In this document: in pieces, positions 1 through 4,968 of the stretch
How the letters are laid out: the number at the start of each line of letters is the position of its first letter
How positions within the stretch are numbered: position 1 is the stretch's first letter
NCBI GenBank assembly: GCA_023398155.1
Contig: JAEWSV010000502.1
Span: 1 to 7,159, forward strand
DNA: 7,159 bases
DNA from: Spirochaetota bacterium
Lineage (GTDB): Bacteria > Spirochaetota > Spirochaetia > Treponematales > Breznakiellaceae
Direction of reading: 5' to 3'
Notes under the pieces: model-generated
Database searches by the model: none
Seen by the model: the letters and a program-made list of their open reading frames with translations, nothing else
What the model was told of the DNA's origin: nothing
Translations under genes and position numbers: made by a program

Positions 1-556
1 CGGATAGGGCGCGGCCGGTGCGCTCGGCCAGGGCGTTTCCCGTCTCCTGCCCTTCGCCGTCCCCGCGCTCGGCGCGTTCGCCGCCCCCGCGGAAGCGCCG
101 TCCCGAACTCTTGGCGTCTTCCAGCCTAAGGTAATCGTCGATGGCTTCCACGGCGCCGAGCACCGCGTCCTCGGCCGCGGGATCCCGATCCAGGCCGCGG
201 ACCGCGGCCTCCAGGTACTTACCCGCCGCGTAGACGAGGCGTTCGAGCGCGGATGCGACCGCCGGGTCCGCGATGCGGAGCAGAGAGAGCCGTTTCCGCG
301 CCGCGGCCACGCCGCCGAGTATGCGCGCGTCCCGTTCCTCGCGCTCGCGGTCCTTTTCCGCCACCACGGCCGTCGCGCCCCACTTCGTCTGCAGCAATAC
401 GAGGAAGGACAGGCACGCGAGGAGGAGGAAGGCGAGGCCGGCCATCGGAGGGGCGAGGATGCCCGTGACGGCGAGGGCGGCGGAGAGCCCCGCGTCGACG
501 GCCAGGACCGCGAGGCCGAGCGGCGAACGGAGGAAGCGGGCGAGGTGGCTTTTCAT
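1..556 (-). CDS. Two-pass membrane protein with cytoplasmic helical domain (3' end cut by window edge)
   Basis: This reading frame starts at the ATG complementary to 554-556 and stays open to the left edge (185 codons plus one base). The product begins MKSHLARFLRSPLGLAVLAV. Two hydrophobic segments lie at about residues 13-34 and 38-56, separated by a short APP turn, so both termini probably face the cytoplasm. After residue 62 the chain is strongly charged and helical (EKDREREERDARIL, then AARKRLSLLRIADPAVASAL), followed by a helical part ending near ...AIDDYLRLEDA (about 138-148) and a Gly/Arg/Glu-rich low-complexity tail from about 150. Two N-terminal membrane helices followed by a helical domain containing an ADPAV-type segment resemble XpaC-like proteins, but I hold this only as a weak possibility; otherwise the gene is unrecognised. 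It is divergent from nagA. The start is supported by a promoter that ends 7 bases before the ATG, with no Shine-Dalgarno sequence. Confidence 0.72.
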   Translation of the reverse strand, partial: MKSHLARFLRSPLGLAVLAVDAGLSAALAVTGILAPPMAGLAFLLLACLSFLVLLQTKWGATAVVAEKDREREERDARILGGVAAARKRLSLLRIADPAVASALERLVYAAGKYLEAAVRGLDRDPAAEDAVLGAVEAIDDYLRLEDAKSSGRRFRGGGERAERGDGEGQETGNALAERTGRALS

Positions 557-563
557 TCCGTAA

Positions 564-592
564 AGTGTACCCCGTCCCGGCCGCCTTGGCCA
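564..592 (-). promoter_or_regulatory. Predicted promoter of the left membrane-protein gene, leaderless geometry
   Basis: Read on the minus strand, the elements are TGGCCA (587-592, 4 of 6 matches to TTGACA), a 17-base spacer, TACACT (564-569, 4 of 6 matches to TATAAT), then 7 bases to the ATG. The expected start point falls at or next to the ATG, and no Shine-Dalgarno sequence precedes it. The same layout and the same TACACT box recur at the MEMO gene. The call is inferred from spacing and similarity only. Confidence 0.45.
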
Positions 593-599
593 CCGTATC

Positions 600-651
600 C
601 TGCAAGAAGGGCCGAAAGCTGCTACAGTGTCGGCAGCCTTTTTCGCGGGAG
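600..651 (+). promoter_or_regulatory. Weak candidate promoter and ribosome binding site for nagA
   Basis: Upstream of nagA lies TACAGT (623-628, 4 of 6 matches to TATAAT). The hexamer 17 bases further up, CTGCAA (600-605), matches only 3 of 6 positions. A Shine-Dalgarno sequence GGGAG at 647-651 lies 6 bases before the ATG at 658 and decides that start over the GTG at 565, which would fall inside the divergent gene's promoter. The Shine-Dalgarno call is fair; the promoter call is weak. Confidence 0.35.
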
Positions 652-657
652 CATCGC

Positions 658-1842
658 ATGGATTTCGTCGTCGAGGGCGCCCTCCTGGCCCTGGAAAACG
701 GACTCGAGCCGGGACGGGTGACCGTAGTCGGAGACCATATCGCCGAAGTCGAGATCGGAACGGATTTGCCCGCGCGCGCGGCGGGAATCGCGGTGGCGGA
801 CGGGTCCGGCTGCATCCTCGCTCCGGGCTTCATCGACATCCACTGCCACGGCGGGGCCGGCGTCGACGTCAACGACGGCACGGACGCCGCCATAGTGGGC
901 ACGGAGGCCCACCATCGCCGCCATGGAGTCACCGCCTGGACGCCGACTCTCTCCGTGGATCCCGTCCCGGTCCTGGAAGCCGCCTTCGACCTCGTGCGTC
1001 GGTCGATGCGGACCCAAAAGCCGGGCCGCGCCGAGGCGCTCGGGGCCCACTTCGAAAGTCCCTTCATCAATCCGCGCTTCAAGGGCTGCCAGGCGGCCGA
1101 GCGCCTCCTCCCCTTCGACGCCGACGCGCTTTCCCTCGTGGAGGCCAACGCCGACGTCATCAGCCGCATCACCGTGGCCCCCGAACTCGACGGCGTGCTG
1201 GACGCCATACCGCGACTGCGGGAACTCGGCATCGTGGTCTCGGGCGGGCACACGGACGCCGACGCCGCCACCTTCCGGAAGGCCGCGGACCGCGGTATGA
1301 CGATGGCGACCCACCTCTACAACGCCATGGCCTCGGTCCGCAAAGTCGGACCCTTCCGCGTCTCGGGCGCCCTGGAAGCCGCCCTCACCGACGACCGCGT
1401 CTTCACCGAACTCATCGCCGACGGCCGCCACGTGCCGGCCGAGCTGCTGCAGGTGGCCTGGCGGTGCAAGGGAAGCGACCGTTTCCTCGTCTGTTCCGAC
1501 GCGAGCAGGGCGGCCGGTTTAAGCGGCAAGGAGAAGCTCTACATCTGCGGCCAGGAGGCCATCGTCGTGGACGGGGTAGCCATGCTGAAGGATAGGTCGA
1601 GCCTGGCATCCTCGGTCACGAGCCTGGACGGCATGGTGCGCGTCCTCGTCCGCGAGGCAGGGTTTCCCGTCCACGAAGCCCTCCTCTCCGCCTCCGCGGT
1701 CCCGGCCGCCGCCATCGGCGTCGCGGATCGCAAGGGCCGCCTCCGCCCCGGATACGACGCCGACCTCGTGCTGCTGGACGCGGGCCTGGAAGTGACCGCG
1801 GTGTGGTGCAGAGGAGAAGGAGGAAAAATCGATGTCGCTTAA
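658..1842 (+). CDS. nagA: N-acetylglucosamine-6-phosphate deacetylase (amidohydrolase family)
   Basis: This 394-residue protein, normal for NagA, removes the acetyl group from GlcNAc-6-phosphate to give glucosamine-6-phosphate and acetate in the cytoplasm, during amino-sugar use and cell-wall recycling. Amidohydrolase landmarks appear in order: an N-terminal beta-sandwich strand set (MDFVVEGALLALENG), PGFIDIHCHGG with the H62-x-H64 metal pair, HFESPF with E133, SGGHTDAD with H198, MATHLYNAM with H219, IADGRHV with H258, CSDAS with the catalytic D281, and the closing GYDADLVLLD strand at 365-374. HxH makes it like Bacillus NagA rather than the E. coli enzyme, which lacks that pair. Two usual signatures are altered: HLEGPF reads HFESPF, and the HREPG substrate-loop motif reads FRVSG (R234 kept), so a related N-acyl sugar phosphate is possible. 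The start at 658 fits the domain start and the ribosome binding site. No nagB or transporter gene is visible, and the 3' end overlaps the next gene by 11 bases. Confidence 0.9.
   Translation: MDFVVEGALLALENGLEPGRVTVVGDHIAEVEIGTDLPARAAGIAVADGSGCILAPGFIDIHCHGGAGVDVNDGTDAAIVGTEAHHRRHGVTAWTPTLSVDPVPVLEAAFDLVRRSMRTQKPGRAEALGAHFESPFINPRFKGCQAAERLLPFDADALSLVEANADVISRITVAPELDGVLDAIPRLRELGIVVSGGHTDADAATFRKAADRGMTMATHLYNAMASVRKVGPFRVSGALEAALTDDRVFTELIADGRHVPAELLQVAWRCKGSDRFLVCSDASRAAGLSGKEKLYICGQEAIVVDGVAMLKDRSSLASSVTSLDGMVRVLVREAGFPVHEALLSASAVPAAAIGVADRKGRLRPGYDADLVLLDAGLEVTAVWCRGEGGKIDVA
1817..1823 (+). promoter_or_regulatory. Strong Shine-Dalgarno sequence for the NFACT gene, inside nagA
   Basis: AAGGAGG sits 8 bases before the ATG at 1832, within the last codons of nagA. 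It fixes the start of the NFACT gene and indicates that the two genes are translated from one mRNA. Confidence 0.8.
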
Positions 1843-3310
1843 CTGGAAGGAAATAGACCTCGTGCTCTCCGAGCTGGACTTGGCGGGCGCCCAGATCCAG
1901 AAGGTGGTCCAGACCGCCTACGACGTGCTCGCCCTCAACGTCTACAAGGAAGGAAAAGCCCGCGCCGTACTCGTGGCCCTCACCCCCGGCGCCTGCCGCA
2001 TCCACGAAACCTTCCGAGCGGTTCCCCGTAGCGACAAGCCCCTCCGCTTCGCAGAATTCCTCAAGTCCAGGATAGTGGACGCGCGGATCGACGAAGCCGT
2101 CCAGCTCGGCACCGACCGCATCGTCCGCCTTTCCGTCCATCACGGCGAGGAACGCTTCCGCCTCTACGTCCGCCTTTGGTCCAACGCCGCCAACGTGGTG
2201 GTCACCGACGAGGCGGGGACGGTCCTGGACGCCATGCGGCGGAGCCCCAAGCGCGGCGAGGTCACGGGCGGGCGGTACGTTCCCGAGGAAGAGATCGCCG
2301 CGCGGGAGGCGGCCAGCGAGAGGGCCTCGGCCGCAGCGGCCGCAGTCCCGGGGGCGGCAGCCGGAAGGGCTGACGACCGGCCGGTCAAGGAGTTCGCCGT
2401 CCGCGACCTCCCCGGTTCGGGCTCCTTCAACGAGCGCGTGGACGCCTGGTACGCGGAGCACGCGGGCGCCCTGTCGCTAGAGGCCCTCCGGGAACAGACG
2501 CGCAAGGCCTTCGAGACCCGCATAAACCGCCTCTGCGCCTCCCTGGAATCCCTGGAAGAGAAGCGGGCCGACTACGCCGCGGCTGACAAGTGGAAACAGT
2601 ACGGGGACCTCGTGATGGCCGCCATCGGGACCGTCCCCCCCGGTCAAGAATGGCTCGAGACGGTTAATTTTTACACCGACGAGACGGTCCGCATCCGATT
2701 GGAGCAGAAGAAGACCCTGCCGCAGATCGCGGAGGGCTACTACGAACAGTACCGCAAAGCCAAGAACGGCCTCGCCGACGTGGAGGCGGAGCTCGCTGCG
2801 GGGCGCGCGACGCTCGAAAAGCTCGAGGCGGACCGGACGAGGCTCCTCGCGGAGGAGAATCCCCTCCGCCTCCTCAAGGCGATCCGGTCGCTCAAGACGG
2901 TCTCCAGACCGGAGGACAAGAAGCGGCCCGGACTCTCCTTCCGCCGCAACGGATGGCTCATGGTGGTGGGACGGGCCGCGGCGGAAAACGACGAGCTCCT
3001 CCGCCGCCACGTGAAGGGATCCGACCTCTGGCTCCACGCCCGCGACTACCCGGGGGCCTACGTCTTCGTGAAGGCGCGGGCGGGGAAGACCGTCCCCCTC
3101 GACGTGCTCCTGGACGCGGGAAACCTCGCCCTCTTCTATTCCAAGGGCAGGAACGCGGGAGAAGGCGACCTGTACTATACCCAAGCCAAGTACCTCCGCC
3201 GCGCCAAGGACGGCCCGAAGGGCCTCGTCCTCCCGACCCAGGAGAAGAACCTCCGCGTCAAGCTGGACGAGGCGCGACTCGCCGCACTGGAGAGTTGCCG
3301 GGAGGAATGA
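1832..3310 (+). CDS. rqcH: NFACT/RqcH-family ribosome quality-control protein (FbpA-like), short form
   Basis: The 492-residue product has the NFACT architecture. NFACT-N spans about 1-150 and contains LGTDRIVRL; D95-R96 correspond to the DR pair (D97/R98) required for alanine tailing by Bacillus subtilis RqcH. A coiled-coil middle spans about 215-345, and NFACT-R (DUF814) about 372-478 with DLWLHARDYPGAYVFVK (398-414). Family members bind 60S/50S subunits obstructed by peptidyl-tRNA and, in bacteria, add C-terminal Ala tails that mark the stalled chain for degradation. Older annotations call them fibronectin-binding proteins, and surface roles have been claimed in some species. This copy is shorter than the roughly 570 residues usual in Firmicutes. 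Between NFACT-N and the coiled coil (about 152-200) there is an Ala/Gly/Arg-rich linker where I cannot see the expected helix-hairpin-helix domain. The family assignment is firm; Ala-tailing activity is inferred. The gene overlaps nagA by 11 bases, so the two are probably co-transcribed. Confidence 0.88.
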   Translation: MSLNWKEIDLVLSELDLAGAQIQKVVQTAYDVLALNVYKEGKARAVLVALTPGACRIHETFRAVPRSDKPLRFAEFLKSRIVDARIDEAVQLGTDRIVRLSVHHGEERFRLYVRLWSNAANVVVTDEAGTVLDAMRRSPKRGEVTGGRYVPEEEIAAREAASERASAAAAAVPGAAAGRADDRPVKEFAVRDLPGSGSFNERVDAWYAEHAGALSLEALREQTRKAFETRINRLCASLESLEEKRADYAAADKWKQYGDLVMAAIGTVPPGQEWLETVNFYTDETVRIRLEQKKTLPQIAEGYYEQYRKAKNGLADVEAELAAGRATLEKLEADRTRLLAEENPLRLLKAIRSLKTVSRPEDKKRPGLSFRRNGWLMVVGRAAAENDELLRRHVKGSDLWLHARDYPGAYVFVKARAGKTVPLDVLLDAGNLALFYSKGRNAGEGDLYYTQAKYLRRAKDGPKGLVLPTQEKNLRVKLDEARLAALESCREE

Positions 3311-3327
3311 TCGTTCCTTGCCGCCGC

Positions 3328-3356
3328 TTGCGTCCCGGTCCGGCCGGGCCTACACT
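3328..3356 (+). promoter_or_regulatory. Predicted promoter of the MEMO gene, leaderless geometry
   Basis: TTGCGT (3328-3333) and TACACT (3351-3356) are separated by exactly 17 bases, and only 6 bases lie between TACACT and the ATG at 3363. No Shine-Dalgarno sequence is present. The expected transcription start coincides with the start codon, so translation is probably leaderless. The promoter fills the 52-base gap after the NFACT stop codon, so the MEMO gene need not depend on readthrough from nagA. Confidence 0.5.
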
Positions 3357-3362
3357 TGACTC

Positions 3363-4196
3363 ATGATCGGATTTGACGGAGCGGGAACGAGGCGGCGGGC
3401 GAGCATCATGGCGGGCGTCTTCTATCCGGAGGAGCGGGACGAGGCCGAGGCCGCGTTGGACGCCCTCCAGGTACGGCCGGGCCACGGCGGCCTCGCCCGC
3501 GCGATCGTCACCCCCCACGCGGGTTGGGAAATCTCGGGCAAGATCATGGCGGCCGCCTTTTCCGCGGCATCGGGCCGCGAGCCCTCCGCCGTGGTGGTCC
3601 TCGGCCCCGTACACGAGCGACGCGACGATGGCATCTTCCTGAGCGATTCCGATTGCTTCCAGACCCCGCTCGGGGACATAAGCGTCGACCTCGAACTCTG
3701 CGAGGAACTCGGGACCTGCGGAACCTGTTTCGTCACCAACGACATCCCCCACCTCGCGGAACACTCCATCGAGATCGTGCTCCCCTTCGTGAAGCGTTGT
3801 TTTCCCTCCGCCTCCCTCGTGCCCGTGCTCGTCGCCGGCGAGAAACCCTCCACGGCGGCTGCCCTCTCCCGTGCCCTGGACCTCGTCTTCGATCCGATCG
3901 CCGACTCGACCCTCTTCATCGTCTCCACGAACCTCTGCGACCACCTGGAAACGCCGAGCTCCCGCCTCCACGCCGAAGCCTTCTTGAACCTGCTCCTTGA
4001 GGGCGACCGCGACGGGATCTTCGCGGGCCTGGGAAGCGGTAAGATTTCCGCCTGCGGCGCAGCCGCCTGCGCGGCCTTGCTCGGGACGCGGCTGCTCTCC
4101 GGCAGGAGCTCGCATCTCGTGGCGAGGGCTTCTTCGGCGGAGGCCGGCGCAGAGACGCGCAAGAGCGTCCACTACGCGGCCGTAGCCTTCGATTGA
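3363..4196 (+). CDS. amrB: MEMO-family protein (AmmeMemoRadiSam system protein B)
   Basis: This 277-residue protein belongs to the MEMO family, which shares its fold with class III extradiol dioxygenases. In bacteria it often accompanies an AMMECR1 protein and a radical-SAM enzyme, as a set of uncertain chemistry. Family landmarks in order: AGVFYP (17-22), TPHAGWEISG (50-59, H52), VVLGPVHER (78-86, H84), TPLGDISVD (101-109), AEHSIEIVLPF (132-142, H134), ACGAAA (230-235, C231) and the closing SVHYAAVAF. H52, H84 and C231 occupy the places of the His-His-Cys metal site described for human MEMO1. The usual SSDLSHY segment reads STNLCDHL (188-195): the conserved Asp is Asn190 and the conserved His is Asp193, although a His follows at 194. 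The start at 3363 is preferred over the ATG at 3408 because the family has an R-x-(P/S)-x stretch just before AGxFYP. Neither partner gene is in the window. The gene is convergent with the TPR gene. Confidence 0.88.
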   Translation: MIGFDGAGTRRRASIMAGVFYPEERDEAEAALDALQVRPGHGGLARAIVTPHAGWEISGKIMAAAFSAASGREPSAVVVLGPVHERRDDGIFLSDSDCFQTPLGDISVDLELCEELGTCGTCFVTNDIPHLAEHSIEIVLPFVKRCFPSASLVPVLVAGEKPSTAAALSRALDLVFDPIADSTLFIVSTNLCDHLETPSSRLHAEAFLNLLLEGDRDGIFAGLGSGKISACGAAACAALLGTRLLSGRSSHLVARASSAEAGAETRKSVHYAAVAFD

Positions 4197-4234
4197 GGTC
4201 GCGGCGGTAGCGCGGGGCGCCTAAGAAGGTGCGC

Positions 4235-4828
4235 CTAAGCCTTGAGGTAACGCCGGAGATTGTGGACGTGGTCGATGGCGAGGACCTTGAGGTCCGCGGG
4301 CGAATCCTCGGAGGCGATGCGCTCCAAGAGCTCCAAAGCCGCTTCTATCTCGCCCTGCCTGAGGCGCACCGACGCGAGGGCGTAGACGGCCTGGTAATCC
4401 CACTTGTTGAGCGCGCAGGCCCGTTCTATGAGAGAAGCCCCGGCTTCGAAATCCCCGAGCCGGTCGATGACCACGCCGAGGTTCCGCAAGACGCCGCCGT
4501 CTTCCGGCGCGAGTTCCCGCGCCCGGGAGAGGTGGCGCTTCGCGTTTTCCAGCTCGCCGAGCCGGAAGTAGGCGCAGCCGAGGGCTTCGTGGGCATCCCC
4601 GTCCTCTTCCTTGAGTTGGATGGACCTCCGGAGGGCCTTCAACGCCTTCCGGTGCTCGCCGCCTTCGGTGAACGCGATGCCGAGCGCGGTGAGGGCCGCG
4701 CACTCGGTCGGGTCCTCGGCCACGAGGCGTTCGAGCAAGGCCACCGCCCCCCGGTAGTCTCCGCGCGCGAGGAGTTCGTTCGCGCGGAGCAGGTCGACGG
4801 CGGAAACGCCGTCGTTCGCGTCGTCCAT
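4235..4828 (-). CDS. Tetratricopeptide-repeat protein
   Basis: The 197-residue soluble protein is almost entirely TPR helices. Five repeats can be laid out at about residues 11-40, 43-74, 77-110, 111-142 and 145-175, with typical TPR positions such as ALGIAFTEGGEHRKALKAL, ALGCAYFRLGELENAKRHL and NLGVVIDRLGDFEAGASLI. No signal peptide, membrane segment or attached catalytic domain is visible, so it is probably a cytoplasmic scaffold or adaptor; the partner is unknown. A TTG at 4858 could extend it by ten residues, but the ATG at 4828 is preferred: it starts at the natural beginning of the first helix (MDDANDGVSAVDLLRANELL) and lies 7 bases after a well-spaced promoter. The gene is divergent from the ferredoxin operon, with 140 bases between start codons, and convergent with the MEMO gene, with 38 bases between stop codons. 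Confidence 0.85.
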   Translation of the reverse strand: MDDANDGVSAVDLLRANELLARGDYRGAVALLERLVAEDPTECAALTALGIAFTEGGEHRKALKALRRSIQLKEEDGDAHEALGCAYFRLGELENAKRHLSRARELAPEDGGVLRNLGVVIDRLGDFEAGASLIERACALNKWDYQAVYALASVRLRQGEIEAALELLERIASEDSPADLKVLAIDHVHNLRRYLKA

Positions 4829-4835
4829 CGCACCG

Positions 4836-4864
4836 AAGATACCGTAATCCGCGGACAATGTCGA
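4836..4864 (-). promoter_or_regulatory. Predicted promoter of the TPR gene, leaderless geometry
   Basis: Read on the minus strand, the elements are TCGACA (4859-4864, 5 of 6 matches to TTGACA), a spacer of exactly 17 bases, TATCTT (4836-4841, 4 of 6 matches to TATAAT), then 7 bases to the ATG at 4828. There is no Shine-Dalgarno sequence. This is the best -35 match among the three leaderless-looking genes and also decides the start codon. Confidence 0.5.
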
Positions 4865-4902
4865 ACGCCGATTCCCGCGATCCTCAAGAAAACGCGCCGC
4901 CC

Positions 4903-4916
4903 GTAACCCCGGTTAC
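4903..4916 (+). promoter_or_regulatory. Inverted repeat GTAAC-N4-GTTAC, predicted HcpR-like (Crp/FNR family) operator
   Basis: The 14 bases contain perfect 6-base arms GTAACC and GGTTAC around two bases. Written as GTAAC-N4-GTTAC, the site matches the motif I recall being predicted for HcpR, a Crp/FNR-type regulator of hybrid cluster protein and nitrosative-stress genes, in clostridia and several anaerobes. Its centre (4909.5) is 41.5 bases upstream of position 4951, the start point predicted from the -10 box TATGAT, which is where class II Crp/FNR activators bind. The repeat is seen directly; the regulator's identity is inference and no regulator gene is in the window. Confidence 0.6.
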
Positions 4917-4938
4917 ATCTCCGGCCGGCCGGACCCGC

Positions 4939-4963
4939 TATGATAGGGACAGTCCTGAGGAGG
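4939..4963 (+). promoter_or_regulatory. -10 box and strong ribosome binding site of the ferredoxin operon
   Basis: TATGAT (4939-4944) matches 5 of 6 positions of the -10 consensus. The hexamer 17 bases upstream (CATCTC, 4916-4921) is a poor -35, as expected for an activator-dependent promoter. The Shine-Dalgarno sequence GAGGAGG (4957-4963) lies 5 bases before the GTG at 4969 and fixes that codon as the start, excluding the in-frame ATG at 4858, which would place the operator and promoter inside the gene. Confidence 0.65.
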
Positions 4964-4968
4964 AAACG

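Noticed and set aside
219..1271. Long minus-strand frame (350 codons) across the left gene's start and nagA
   Set aside because: It overlaps two genes with clear protein features, and its translation is an Arg/Pro/Ser-rich composition typical of a shadow frame in GC-rich DNA. It has no recognisable domain.
622..1431. Minus-strand frame (269 codons) antisense to nagA
   Set aside because: Shadow of nagA. All amidohydrolase motifs are on the plus strand and no domain is seen in this frame.
1616..3184. Minus-strand frames at 1616-2461 and 2477-3184 antisense to the NFACT gene
   Set aside because: Both are antisense to conserved NFACT domains and have no recognisable motifs; stop codons are rare in these frames only because of base composition.
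3334..3348. CCCGG-N5-CCGGG hairpin after the NFACT gene as a terminator
   Set aside because: The stem is only 5 bases with no T-run after it, and it lies inside the spacer of the predicted MEMO promoter.
4216..4239. GGCGC/GCGCC hairpin and the 9-base direct repeat GCGCCTAAG (4217-4225, 4231-4239) between convergent genes
   Set aside because: The stem is 5 bases with a 10-base loop and no T-run on either strand, and the repeat is too short to interpret. It could be a poor bidirectional terminator, but the sequence does not show it.
4229..4906. Plus-strand frame (225 codons) opposite the TPR gene
   Set aside because: The minus-strand frame has five clear TPR repeats and a promoter. This one is its antisense shadow and runs through the TPR promoter and into the HcpR-like site.
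4858..4968. N-terminal extension of the ferredoxin gene from the ATG at 4858
   Set aside because: The extra 37 residues are Pro/Ser/Thr-rich and unlike the family, whose members begin just before the first cluster. It would also engulf the operator and -10, while GAGGAGG sits ideally before the GTG at 4969.
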